This document shows, piece by piece, positions 45,997 to 55,349 of a DNA stretch of 64,000 nt. Source of the stretch: Chamaesiphon minutus PCC 6605 (lineage in GTDB: Bacteria; Cyanobacteriota; Cyanobacteriia; Cyanobacteriales; Chamaesiphonaceae). Made by a program: the position numbers and the translations under genes. Numbering within the stretch: the stretch's first letter is position 1; each line of letters starts with the position of its first letter. The stretch is from assembly GCF_000317145.1 (NCBI RefSeq), contig NC_019697.1:3568385-3632384 (forward strand), given 5' to 3'. The notes below the pieces were generated by a model, which was not told where the DNA came from, ran no database searches, and worked only from the letters and a program-made list of their open reading frames with translations.

Positions 45997-46737
45997 TCAA
46001 TAAATAGAATAATCTTTAGAGCCAGTTATCTGTGCCCATCTCGATGCTAATAACCGTGCGTAATCTGGCGGAAATAAACCATAGGCACCGATCGAATAAC
46101 CATCATTGACTTCGATTAGTAACGTTTCGCCTTTATCTGTCACGCCAAAATCTGCTGCATATCCGGCGGGTGCAGAAGTATAAGCCGCGATCGCTTTTTC
46201 GATTACTTGCGGATCGAAATGTACCCGCCAATCGCCAGCATAAAATTTTACGCCGAGGATTTCGCCATAACGAACGAAACATCGCCATTCTGCTAAAAAC
46301 TTGACTGGCTCCGAACACCAAATCTCGGTATCTTCAAATTCATCGCCACAACTAATCAAATCTTTAGGACTGCGAACTACTCGTCCTGTAAATTTTTTAG
46401 TTGACGTTGTTGGCTTAATAAAAATGTTCCAAATCTCTGGATGTTTGGCAATGTAATTAATCCGCGATTTCCAAATTTTTCTACCCAGAAAAACTGTCAA
46501 TTCATCGGGATAATTAATCTCTACAGGGACTTCAATCCCTAACCGAACGAATGCGGCTTTGACATCTTCAATATATCCTACCACAACGTCTTCTTGCGTT
46601 AGATCGTCCAGATGAGTATTGTCTTGCCTACTAAAAGTGACGATTTCCCAGCCCATTTTCCGAAAGCCATCATAAGCAACAGCAAAGTTGACACTAGCAA
46701 ATTCGCCATCTTTATTTTGAATGATGTAGACTTTCAT
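45997..46737 (-). CDS. ATP-grasp domain protein, tandem copy 1
   Basis: 246 residues. MKVYIIQNKDGEFASVNFAV at the start, NYPDELTVFLGRKIWKSRIN, NIFIKPTTSTKKFTGRVV, then a C-terminal part (from RCFVRYGEILGVK to KDYSIY) nearly identical to copy 2. The N-terminal halves differ much more. This is the most upstream of three tandem copies and is followed immediately by copy 2. An ATP-grasp ligase role is inferred from the KP...E...EVND residues. No substrate or partner is evident, and no peptide-precursor gene was seen beside it. Confidence 0.78.
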   Translation of the reverse strand: MKVYIIQNKDGEFASVNFAVAYDGFRKMGWEIVTFSRQDNTHLDDLTQEDVVVGYIEDVKAAFVRLGIEVPVEINYPDELTVFLGRKIWKSRINYIAKHPEIWNIFIKPTTSTKKFTGRVVRSPKDLISCGDEFEDTEIWCSEPVKFLAEWRCFVRYGEILGVKFYAGDWRVHFDPQVIEKAIAAYTSAPAGYAADFGVTDKGETLLIEVNDGYSIGAYGLFPPDYARLLASRWAQITGSKDYSIY

Positions 46738-47016
46738 GTTAGTAGTCTCCGGTATAAATTTGGTTACTATTTTGGCGGGGAGCGGCGGCTCGCGTATCTG
46801 CTAACGCAGAGGCTATGCCTACGGCAGGCTCCGCCAACGCCAACGTCGGGTTTCCCGACGGTTTGCGGATGCAACCACGCGGAGGTTCCCTCCGCATGTG
46901 TTGCACCAAGCAAGCGAGACAAGACAGGGAGCGGGGAGCGGGGAGTTGAGAGTTTAAAATAGTAACCTAAATTGCTTTGCCTAGTTTTAGTTACAATTTT
47001 TGTTTAGTTTGAAAGC
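46738..47016. repeat. Nested palindromic repeats upstream of ATP-grasp genes
   Basis: Gene-free, dense in small palindromes: CTGCTAACGCAG, GGCTATGCCTACGGCAGGCT, CGTCGGGTTTCCCGACG, GCGGAGGTTCCCTCCGC, and a GGGAGCGGGGAGCGGGGAG tandem. The first part resembles the GCGTAGCC repeats elsewhere. Confidence 0.75.
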
Positions 47017-48150
47017 TTAGATCGAGAATCTTTGCCAATTCAATTCTCGATCGGAATTATAATTCCACCGCAATAAATTTGCATCTCGACCGATATAACT
47101 ACTAGATTGCCCAATTGCTTGGCGTGGCGCACTAGTCGCTAGCGCGATCGCGTCATCAATATCGCAAACGCCCCATTTTACTAAGTTTTGAACGCCGACT
47201 AACAGCGATCGAGTCGTGCCAGAAAGCGTTCCATCTGGTAATCTGGCCGTACCATTAATGACTTCGATTTCGCGATCGTCCCAAGGATATTTACCGTCGG
47301 GTAAACCCAATGGAGATAAAGCATCGCTAACTAAAAATAATCCCTCGCTATATCTACCCGCTCGTACCAGTACCTTTAACATCGCTGGATGAACGTGCTG
47401 TCCGTCGGCGATAAATCCGCATTGGACGTGAGGTTGAGTCAATGCAGCACCCAGCAAACCTGGCTCTCGATGGCCTAATCCTGGCATTGCATTAAAAGCA
47501 TGAGTCACCATCGATGCGCCGCCAGCAAATGCCAGCTCAGCCTGCTCGAAAGTTGCCACTGAGTGTCCCAAACTGACAATAATACCTAAAGATTTCAGAT
47601 AAGGGATAACCGAGTCTGTCCGATCTAATTCTGGCGCAAGGGTGATTACTTTCACAACACCAGTGTATTTACCTAGAACATCTGTAATAAATTTAATGTT
47701 TAATGGAAGTAAGTAAGCTTCTGGATGTGCGCCCCGTTTTTGAGGATTGAGAAATGGCCCCTCGAGGTGAACGCCCAGTACTTGCGCGGTATCGGGACGC
47801 TGCTGCGCCATGAATTTGGTAAATACAGCCAGCGAGCGATGGATATTCTCGATCGAAGTCGTGACGATCGTTGGTAAAAATCCATCTACTCCCTGTTCCC
47901 ACAGAAAATCACAGATCCGATCCAGTCGCTCTAGATCTCTGATTTGCACGTCGGGAAATGCTAATCCCAGCGCGCCATTAATTTGCAGATCGACACCACC
48001 GAGCGAAATCCGATCGCCTGCGACATCGATAATCTGTAGATCGAGATTCACAAATCGATCGATTGACACAATCTTTCGATCGCGAATGGCGATCTCTTGC
48101 AATCCGGCGTATCCAGGTACTCGTGCATTGGCAATTTTGTAGTTTTTCAT
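47017..48150 (-). CDS. nagA: N-acetylglucosamine-6-phosphate deacetylase
   Basis: 377 residues. Removes acetate from GlcNAc-6-phosphate, feeding amino-sugar recycling. Features: GGVDLQINGALGLAF near residue 55 (amidohydrolase entry, with Gln in the place of the usual metal-binding His), LGVHLEGPFLNPQKRGAHP near 123 with the metal-binding Glu, VSLGHSVATFEQAELAF near 190, VTHAFNAMPGLGHREPG near 213 and ADGQHVHPAMLKVL; the catalytic Asp is in FLVSDALSPLG near 275. Single gene, divergent from amt. Functionally linked to glmS through glucosamine-6-phosphate. Confidence 0.94.
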   Translation of the reverse strand: MKNYKIANARVPGYAGLQEIAIRDRKIVSIDRFVNLDLQIIDVAGDRISLGGVDLQINGALGLAFPDVQIRDLERLDRICDFLWEQGVDGFLPTIVTTSIENIHRSLAVFTKFMAQQRPDTAQVLGVHLEGPFLNPQKRGAHPEAYLLPLNIKFITDVLGKYTGVVKVITLAPELDRTDSVIPYLKSLGIIVSLGHSVATFEQAELAFAGGASMVTHAFNAMPGLGHREPGLLGAALTQPHVQCGFIADGQHVHPAMLKVLVRAGRYSEGLFLVSDALSPLGLPDGKYPWDDREIEVINGTARLPDGTLSGTTRSLLVGVQNLVKWGVCDIDDAIALATSAPRQAIGQSSSYIGRDANLLRWNYNSDRELNWQRFSI

Positions 48151-48415
48151 TGTGTCAACCTGTCGCTGTAAGCTTTGGGGATCGGTCGATCGTCAATATA
48201 CACAATTTGTATCTTATTTGACTATTTATCGATCTAGTCCGCTGTTTAATTAAATACATCACAAAGTGCTGAATCCAGCTCAATAAATTTCTCGACACAA
48301 TCGGCAGATAGCAGTATAGTTAAGCTCAATATGAGCCAACCGCTCTAATGACTGTCGTTCATCCTTCAATACACAGTTTATTCGACTTGTCAATCGAAAA
48401 AAGAGATAAGTATTT
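48151..48415. other. nagA-amt divergent promoter region
   Basis: About 265 bases. No convincing GTA-N8-TAC NtcA site was found by eye, although amt genes are often NtcA-controlled. Nothing else recognised. Confidence 0.4.
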
Positions 48416-49996
48416 ATGGTTTCAAAAATAAGCGTAACCCAACAGCGTAGATCTACCGACAAAGGCGTCGAGCGTCTACTGAGAAGGCTATTGGCGATTA
48501 ATTGGTATAGACAACTATCAGTAACTTGGCGTAGTTGCTTGCCAATTGGTATAGCAATTATCGTGTTCTGGAATGTTGCAGCCGTAGCACAGAACGCACC
48601 GCCAGATGCAATTAAAATGGCGGGAGAACTCAAAGTCAATCTCGATACGGCTTGGGTGACGATCGCCGCCATGCTCGTCATCTTTATGAATGCTGGTTTC
48701 TGCATGTTAGAAACTGGATTTTGCCGTGAGAAAAATGCTGTTAATGTCTTGGCAAAAAACCTGATCGTGTTCGCGCTCTCCAGCGTTGCTTTTTGGGTAA
48801 TTGGATTCGGCTTGATGTTTAGCGAAGGCAACAACTTCATCGGTACCGATGGTTTCTTCCTCATGGGCGCGGACAACAGCCCTGCAACTGGCGATGCTTA
48901 CAAGGGGGCATTTACCCCGCTTAATTGGACGGGAGTACCTTTAAGTACTAAATACTTTTTCCAGTTAGCCTTTGCGGGTACGGCAGCCACGATCGTTTCT
49001 GGAGCAGTTGCCGAACGGATTAAATTTGTCTCCTTCCTAGTGTTTAGCTTGTTGTTAGTCGGTCTCGTTTATCCGCTTACCGGACACTGGATCTGGGGCG
49101 GTGGTTGGTTGGCCGACTTGGGCTTCTATGATTTTGCTGGTTCCACTGTCGTTCACGCCGTCGGCGGTTGGGCTGCTCTAGTTGGAGCGTGGATACTTGG
49201 GGCGAGACTTGGTAAATACAATAGTGATGGTAGTGCCAATGCTATCCCAGGTCACAATATGAGTATTGCGACCCTCGGCTGCTTGATTTTGTGGTTGGGA
49301 TGGTTTGGATTCAACCCTGGCTCGACAATGGGCGTCTCGGCAGCGATCGGACATATTGCCGTAACGACTAATACTGCTGGTGCTTTCGGTGGGATTGCCG
49401 CCACAGTCGTCGCTTGGGTCGTACTCGGTAAACCAGATCTATCGATGATTATCAACGGAGTTTTGGCAGGACTGGTGGCTGTAACTGCTTCCTGTGCTTG
49501 GATTAGCGTGCCCTCAGCCGCAATTATTGGTACTGTGGGTGGGATCTTAGTTGTGTTTGCAGTTAGCTTCTTCGATAAAATCAAAATCGACGACCCTGTC
49601 GGTGCAACTTCCGTGCATTTAGTCAATGGCGTTTGGGGTACTCTCGCTGTCGGTTTATTCAGTCAGGGCGATGCTTACGGCGTTACTCCCGCACCGAAAC
49701 TTGGTCTCTTTTTTAATGGCAGTTTCGAGCAATTAGGTTATCAATTAGTTGGAACCTTGGCAGTTGGTGTAGTGACAGTCGTTCTGTGCTTTGTCTTCTG
49801 GGCGATTCTGAAAGCGACCTTGGGAATTAGGGTTACTCAGGAAGAAGAATTCCAAGGACTGGACATCAGCGAACACGGAATGGAGGCATATCCAGGCTCA
49901 TCACTCGGTGGTTCTGACTACAGTAAAGAGATTCACTCTGGGCGTAAGTCTAGTCGTGATAGTGCAGAATATCCAGAGGTGAGTGGCAATCTCTAG
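48416..49996 (+). CDS. amt: Ammonium transporter, Amt family
   Basis: 526 residues. An N-terminal hydrophobic segment with a probable signal-type cut ([10 protein letters not shown] near residue 60) is followed by about 11 membrane helices. Amt motifs: [20 protein letters not shown] near 100, [20 protein letters not shown] near 240 with the pore histidine and selectivity Asp region, [12 protein letters not shown] near 300, and [20 protein letters not shown] near 390 carrying the second pore His. A ~60-residue cytoplasmic tail ends the protein. It takes up ammonium or methylammonium. A strong terminator follows. Confidence 0.96.
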   Translation: MVSKISVTQQRRSTDKGVERLLRRLLAINWYRQLSVTWRSCLPIGIAIIVFWNVAAVAQNAPPDAIKMAGELKVNLDTAWVTIAAMLVIFMNAGFCMLETGFCREKNAVNVLAKNLIVFALSSVAFWVIGFGLMFSEGNNFIGTDGFFLMGADNSPATGDAYKGAFTPLNWTGVPLSTKYFFQLAFAGTAATIVSGAVAERIKFVSFLVFSLLLVGLVYPLTGHWIWGGGWLADLGFYDFAGSTVVHAVGGWAALVGAWILGARLGKYNSDGSANAIPGHNMSIATLGCLILWLGWFGFNPGSTMGVSAAIGHIAVTTNTAGAFGGIAATVVAWVVLGKPDLSMIINGVLAGLVAVTASCAWISVPSAAIIGTVGGILVVFAVSFFDKIKIDDPVGATSVHLVNGVWGTLAVGLFSQGDAYGVTPAPKLGLFFNGSFEQLGYQLVGTLAVGVVTVVLCFVFWAILKATLGIRVTQEEEFQGLDISEHGMEAYPGSSLGGSDYSKEIHSGRKSSRDSAEYPEVSGNL

Positions 49997-50032
49997 GATC
50001 TACGCTTAACGACTAACTTTAGAACTTAAGTT

Positions 50033-50075
50033 AAATTAAAAGACTAGGCTGGTATACAGCCTAGTCTTTTAATTT
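50033..50075 (+). terminator. Terminator after amt
   Basis: AAAGACTAGGCTG / CAGCCTAGTCTTT stem with a 5-base loop (GTATA), extended by A-rich and T-rich arms, followed by TTAATTTAAT. Confidence 0.85.
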
Positions 50076-50202
50076 AATAGACCTCCCGCACAAGTCAGGA
50101 GAGATAATTATCAATTATCAATTATTAATTCTTGAAGCTCGCCAATACAATATGATGCTCGTAGCTTTGAGTAACTATCTATCGATCGATCGATTCTTAA
50201 CT

Positions 50203-50718
50203 ATGACATCTCCCCTTATTGGCATCATCATGGGCAGCGATTCAGATTTACCAACGATGAAAGCCGCTATCGAAATCTGCGAACAATTTGAGATTTCCCA
50301 TGAAGTCGCGATTGTCTCCGCGCATCGCACCCCCGATCGAATGGTAGAATATGCCCAAACAGCATACCAACGAGGCTTGAAAGTAATTATTGCTGGTGCG
50401 GGTGGTGCAGCTCATTTACCAGGAATGGTAGCTGCTTTGACCCCATTACCAGTAATTGGCGTTCCCATTTGCACCAAGACATTACAAGGAGTTGATTCAC
50501 TCTACTCGATCGTGCAAATGCCCGCAGGCATCCCCGTGGCGACAGTCGCGATCGGCAATGCGACCAACGCTGGACTACTCGCCGTCCAAATCCTGGCTAC
50601 TCACGATCCAGAATTATCCGCCCAAGTCCAATCTTATCGACGGAGTCTCAAAGAAATGGTCTTCGACAAGCAAGCTAGGTTAGAAGCGGTCGGCCATCAC
50701 AATTATTTTGGAGCCTAA
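50203..50718 (+). CDS. purE: N5-carboxyaminoimidazole ribonucleotide mutase
   Basis: 171 residues from ATG at 50203 ([15 protein letters not shown]). An in-frame ATG at 50152 adds 17 non-conserved residues. PurE moves the carboxyl group of N5-CAIR to make CAIR in purine synthesis. Motifs: [15 protein letters not shown] near residue 9, [10 protein letters not shown] near 41, [20 protein letters not shown] near 75 and [20 protein letters not shown] near 115. Length is normal. Alone, with no purK nearby. Confidence 0.96.
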   Translation: MTSPLIGIIMGSDSDLPTMKAAIEICEQFEISHEVAIVSAHRTPDRMVEYAQTAYQRGLKVIIAGAGGAAHLPGMVAALTPLPVIGVPICTKTLQGVDSLYSIVQMPAGIPVATVAIGNATNAGLLAVQILATHDPELSAQVQSYRRSLKEMVFDKQARLEAVGHHNYFGA

Positions 50719-50889
50719 TCGACTCATCAATACTAAATTGAAAAGTCGATCGGTGTCAGTGCGATATGTTCTCAAATTCATATAGTGGAACATTTTGAGC
50801 GAGTGACAGAGATCGCAGGCACTCTAGTTTATCGGGAATACATTTTGATGTGAAGCATTAAATACCCCGATAAGCAGTTTCCACATCGC

Positions 50890-53800
50890 ATGTTTGACAC
50901 TCAAAATACCGCTCAAAACGTCTTGCTTGGCTCTGGCGTCCAATCTTTTGGTGGATCTGTTGCTAACCTTGATGGACTAGACTACTACAAGCTCCAAGTT
51001 AATAATCGCTCCAATGTGAGCATGAGTCTGTCAGGACTCGGCGGCGATGTCAATCTTTTTTTATTAGATAGTGCCTCCAGACAATTAGCAGCTTCAAGTG
51101 CTACTGGCATTCGATCGGAGTTAATTAAAACCACACTCGATGCTGGAACCTACTTTGTTAAAGTTCAGCAAGCTACGTCTACAACTAGCTCGCCATATCA
51201 AATTACTTTTTCTAACGATCCGCTGTTTAGCACTGCCAATAGCACGCCGCAAAGTCTCATTATTAATGGTGTGAGAACTAGCTATGCGGCTAATTCTACC
51301 CTCACACTCTCTACCAGTTATGTATCGGATAGCGATGGCTGGCAGGATGTTAGTAAAGTAGATTTTTGGTTGACAGATAGATCGAATAATCGGATTGAAT
51401 TAGCTGATGTCGATACTTTTACCTCTCATAACGCCGCATCAGCGAAGTTTGGTTATTCGACTAGTTTAAGCCAATTAGGATTGGCAGTTGGAGCATATCA
51501 GTTAAATGCGGTAGCATACGATCGGGCTGGAGTGGCTAGCAATAAATTCACATCGAGTGCTTTTAATGTTATCAATAGCGCGGCGCAAAATTTAAGTATT
51601 AGTGGTATCCAATCTAATTATGATTCCACTTCGACACTGACGATCGCTCCGAGTTTTGTAAGCGACAGTAATGGTTGGCAAGATGTTGCTAAAGTAGATT
51701 TTTGGTTGACTGACTCTGGTAATAGACGGGTAGAGTTAGCTGATGTTACTAGTTTTACTGGTAATGGCCTGACTTCTGCTCGATTCGGCTATTCTACTAG
51801 TTTGCTTGGATTAGCCTCTGGTGCGTATAAGTTAAATGCAGTTGCGATCGATAAAGCTAACGCCAAGAGTAGCACCTTTACATCGAGTACTTTTAATATC
51901 GCCAATAGCAAGTCTCAAGACTTAGAAATTAATGGCGTTCTTGCTAGCTATAATGTTGACGACAAGCTAACTCTAGGTACCAGCTATGTGTCGGATAATA
52001 ATGGCTGGCGAGATGTTAGCAAAGTAGATTTTTGGTTGACCGATAGATCGAATAATCGGATTGAATTAGCTGATGTTACTAGTTTCTCATCTAATAATCT
52101 CACCTCGGCTAAGTTTGGTTATTCTACCACTTTGACTGGATTGGTAGTTGGTAACTATAACTTAAATGCAGTGGCTTATGACAAGGCTGGTGTCGCTAGC
52201 AGCCAAGTTATGCGGTCTTTTAGCTTGACTAATGCTGCTCCAAAAACTCTGACACTAAACGGTATTAATGCTAGCTATGATGCTAATTCGACAATAACGC
52301 TCGCTCCGAGTTTTGTATCCGATAGTAATGGTTGGCAAGATGTTAATAATGTCGATTTCTGGTTGACAGATTCTAAAGGCAAACGGATCGAACTAGCTGA
52401 CGTTACTAGTTTTACCAGCAATAGTCTGACTACTGCTAAATTTGACTATGCTGCCAATCTGAGTCAGTTAGGTTTGACTACTGGTAACTATAACTTGAAT
52501 GCGATCGCGTATGACAAGTCAGGAGGGGTTAGCAGTCGATCGGTGAAATCTTTTGCGGTCAATAATACCGCACCAACAACTCTGACAGTTAACGGTGTTA
52601 AATCCAGCTACGATCTCAATTCAACACTGACTATCGATCCGAGTTTTGTCACAGATAATAACGGTTGGCAGGATGTTGGTAAAGTAGATTTCTGGTTGAC
52701 TGACTCCCTCAATCGACGGATTGAATTAGCCGATGTTACTAGTTTTACCTCAGATACTGCGATCGCTGCTAAATTTGGATATTCGACTAGTTTAGCTGGA
52801 TTGGCAGCAGGTAATTATAGTTTAAATGCTGTTGCTTACGATCGAGTGGGAGTAGCTAGCAATACATATGCCAAATCTCTGAATTTGGTAAATAGCGCGC
52901 CCCAAACTGTGACTCTTAATGGTCTCAAATCTGTCTATAGCAAGTCTTCTATTCTGGAACTCGCATCTAGCTATGTATCGGATATTAACGGCTGGCAAGA
53001 CGTTAATAAAGTAGATTTTTGGTTGACCGATAGCAAGAATAATCGGATTGAATTGGCTGATGTGACTAGCTTTACTGCCAATGGTACTAATTTAGCTAAG
53101 TTTGATTACTCAACTAGTTTGAGTGCTTTAGGATTGGCGGCTGGTGACTATAATTTAAATGCCGTTGCTTATGACAAAACTGGGGCAGCTAGCACTAGAG
53201 TCTCGCAGCTATTTAATCTTTCTGCGACGCTAGACTGGTTCGATCTCAATCTCAAAGATGTGGGTGTCGTTGGTTTAGCTCGGAGCAAAGCTGCTGACGG
53301 ACAACTCGATCGTAACGATCTGTTGTCGATTTTCCGCGATGTGCAAGATGGTAGTGTCGTCGATACTTCTGAGCTAACCGATCTCAAGAGTTTGATGGCT
53401 ACTACTACGCCATTTTCGATCTCCGATCCCGTTCGCTACTTATCTAATAAGTTAGTCACAGATGCCTACGCCAATATCAATACCACCAACTTCGAGGCGA
53501 GTCTGGGTAAATGGTTCTTAGGTACCGTCGCACCAACACCAACATTTACCAGTAGCGGTAAAACCACAAATTTCATCTATACACGGTTCCAAGGGCCTTT
53601 ATTTGGCACTAATACCAGCGCGCGGATCGGTGGCATCGATCAACGAAGTTTTGGAAATTGCGTACTCCTGGCAGCATTGGGTGCCACATTCGCACCGCAA
53701 TCTAATGATGCGGGGAATAGTATTAGCAAAACCATTAATGACATGTTGCTCGATAATGGTGACAATACCTATACCGTTCGGTTCTTTACTCAAGATCTCA

Positions 53801-54327
53801 AAGCTGAATGGGTGACTGTCGATAATCGCCTCGCGACTACCGATGGTAAAAATCTATTTGGCACTAGTAACAAAGACGGTTTGTGGGCACCAATTATTGA
53901 AAAAGCTTGCGCTCAGTGGCGAGAATTTAATGAGGGTTCTAGCACCAGAACCGGATGGGATATTATCGGCAATGGCGATTATCTAGACGATGGACTCCAG
54001 CGCGTTACGGGACGTGCTGCTCGCAACTACTATACAGGCGGGGGTAGCTGGGATTTCAGCTTTAATTTAATTAAAGACTCTCTTTCTGCTGGTAAGGCAA
54101 TTCTGTCAGCAGGCGTTCCCTCTGTAAATGGGCTAAATCTGATTAGCGGCCATGCTTATACCGTTACCAATGCCTATATTAGCAATACTGGCGAGCAACG
54201 CGTTGTAGTTCGCAATCCTTGGGGTATTGACTATGCTTGGAGTGGGGCTGCCGATGGTAACAATGATGGATTTCTCGATCTCTCATACGACCAATTCCGC
54301 ACTTTCGGCTATATTACGATCGCTTAA
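50890..54327 (+). CDS. Calpain-like cysteine protease with PPC domain and six 110-residue repeats
   Basis: 1145 residues. Residues ~1-115 form a bacterial pre-peptidase (PPC-like) domain (LDGLDYYKLQVNNRSNVSMS, LDAGTYFVKVQQA). Six tandem repeats of about 110 residues follow (residues ~125-775), each with S[YF]VSDxNGWQDVxKVDFWL, RIELADVTSF and LNAVAYDK; the DNA period is 327-336 bp. The C-terminal ~250 residues are a calpain-type C2 protease: catalytic Cys in RSFGNCVLLAALG, His in ISGHAYTVTNAY, Asn in RNPWGIDYAW. No classical signal peptide is seen, so type I secretion is possible. Single gene with its own terminator. Confidence 0.88.
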   Translation: MFDTQNTAQNVLLGSGVQSFGGSVANLDGLDYYKLQVNNRSNVSMSLSGLGGDVNLFLLDSASRQLAASSATGIRSELIKTTLDAGTYFVKVQQATSTTSSPYQITFSNDPLFSTANSTPQSLIINGVRTSYAANSTLTLSTSYVSDSDGWQDVSKVDFWLTDRSNNRIELADVDTFTSHNAASAKFGYSTSLSQLGLAVGAYQLNAVAYDRAGVASNKFTSSAFNVINSAAQNLSISGIQSNYDSTSTLTIAPSFVSDSNGWQDVAKVDFWLTDSGNRRVELADVTSFTGNGLTSARFGYSTSLLGLASGAYKLNAVAIDKANAKSSTFTSSTFNIANSKSQDLEINGVLASYNVDDKLTLGTSYVSDNNGWRDVSKVDFWLTDRSNNRIELADVTSFSSNNLTSAKFGYSTTLTGLVVGNYNLNAVAYDKAGVASSQVMRSFSLTNAAPKTLTLNGINASYDANSTITLAPSFVSDSNGWQDVNNVDFWLTDSKGKRIELADVTSFTSNSLTTAKFDYAANLSQLGLTTGNYNLNAIAYDKSGGVSSRSVKSFAVNNTAPTTLTVNGVKSSYDLNSTLTIDPSFVTDNNGWQDVGKVDFWLTDSLNRRIELADVTSFTSDTAIAAKFGYSTSLAGLAAGNYSLNAVAYDRVGVASNTYAKSLNLVNSAPQTVTLNGLKSVYSKSSILELASSYVSDINGWQDVNKVDFWLTDSKNNRIELADVTSFTANGTNLAKFDYSTSLSALGLAAGDYNLNAVAYDKTGAASTRVSQLFNLSATLDWFDLNLKDVGVVGLARSKAADGQLDRNDLLSIFRDVQDGSVVDTSELTDLKSLMATTTPFSISDPVRYLSNKLVTDAYANINTTNFEASLGKWFLGTVAPTPTFTSSGKTTNFIYTRFQGPLFGTNTSARIGGIDQRSFGNCVLLAALGATFAPQSNDAGNSISKTINDMLLDNGDNTYTVRFFTQDLKAEWVTVDNRLATTDGKNLFGTSNKDGLWAPIIEKACAQWREFNEGSSTRTGWDIIGNGDYLDDGLQRVTGRAARNYYTGGGSWDFSFNLIKDSLSAGKAILSAGVPSVNGLNLISGHAYTVTNAYISNTGEQRVVVRNPWGIDYAWSGAADGNNDGFLDLSYDQFRTFGYITIA

Positions 54328-54355
54328 TTAATCTCAATTTTTAAGCAAAAATTCT

Positions 54356-54395
54356 CGAAGATCCCCTTAATTATCTCTGACAATGGGGATCTTCG
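54356..54395 (+). terminator. Terminator after the calpain-like gene
   Basis: Perfect 11-bp arms CGAAGATCCCC / GGGGATCTTCG with an 18-base loop, followed by GAATATTTC. Confidence 0.7.
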
Positions 54396-54537
54396 GAATA
54401 TTTCTCTCCATTGATAAGTGCTATTACCAAAATATTCAATCTAACAAATCTTCCAAGCTATAGATCTACTGAAGATACTACCTTGACTTCCGATCTATGG
54501 TGAAAGACTAGTATTCCCTAATTCCCTATCTAAAATA

Positions 54538-55299
54538 ATGAGCAAACTTATCACTCAAGAAATTGCGATCGTCATTGCCGTTCCAGTTGAAAATCCGACA
54601 ATACTGAATGAAGTTTTTCTCAAGCAGACAGGAATTATCCCGATCGATTGGCAGTTAGAACGCGAGCCAGTTTATAGCGATCGCGTTGCCCAAATTATGT
54701 TTACTAATGGCTTGAGTATCGTCGCTCAACCCGATCGACTGATGTTCCTTGAAATGGTCGGCGATAAATCGATCGAAACACTACGTGCTGGCGAAGTCGC
54801 CCAAAAATATGTGTCTATACTGAAAATGGCCGACTATCGCTCTGTTGGTATCAACTTCCGCAGCTATGCCCCACAAAATAGTCCAGATTCCGCAACAGAA
54901 TATATCAATAATAAATTACTCACTACTGGCAATTGGCAGCAATACGGTACCGAGAAAATGCGTGCATCCATCAATCTCAATTACGATTTAGGCGATCGAC
55001 AATTAAACCTGTCGATCGATGCCGCTACAATTCAATTTCCTACTCCTCTAACTCATCCCGCCGTTATTTTTTCTGGCACATTTAGTTATGATACTACCGC
55101 ACATTCTGGAGATAGAGTAGATAAAATATTTACGATCCTTGGCAAGTGGCAACAAGAATTAAATGAATTTAGTTCTTTTATTTCCGAGCGATTACTTTTT
55201 GAAAATAGTGACATTCAAGAAAGCATTAAATCTGTAATTAATGACATTAAAATAGTCGATGCACCCGCACTCCCACCACTTTTATTAACTTATAATTAG
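54538..55299 (+). CDS. Hypothetical protein, 253 residues
   Basis: No family recognised. Starts MSKLITQEIAIVIAVPVENP; middle contains VAQIMFTNGLSIVAQPDRLM, FLEMVGDKSIETLRAGEVAQ, ADYRSVGINFRSYAP, and NLNYDLGDRQLNLSIDAA; the C-terminus is helical. The alternating strand pattern and DRLMFLEMV/GINFRSY motifs suggest an alpha/beta soluble protein. No signal peptide or membrane segment. It starts with ATG just after a run of A residues and no strong Shine-Dalgarno. Convergent with the protease gene downstream. Function unknown. Confidence 0.65.
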   Translation: MSKLITQEIAIVIAVPVENPTILNEVFLKQTGIIPIDWQLEREPVYSDRVAQIMFTNGLSIVAQPDRLMFLEMVGDKSIETLRAGEVAQKYVSILKMADYRSVGINFRSYAPQNSPDSATEYINNKLLTTGNWQQYGTEKMRASINLNYDLGDRQLNLSIDAATIQFPTPLTHPAVIFSGTFSYDTTAHSGDRVDKIFTILGKWQQELNEFSSFISERLLFENSDIQESIKSVINDIKIVDAPALPPLLLTYN

Positions 55300-55349
55300 A
55301 TCTAAAAAATTGCATCGAGGTCGGGAGTCAGGAGCACGAGCGTTAGAAA

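Noticed and set aside
46612-46962. 116-codon plus-strand frame
   Set aside because: Antisense to the ATP-grasp start and then runs through palindromic repeats.
48151-48415. NtcA site before amt
   Set aside because: No GTA-N8-TAC with a suitable -10 spacing was found by eye.
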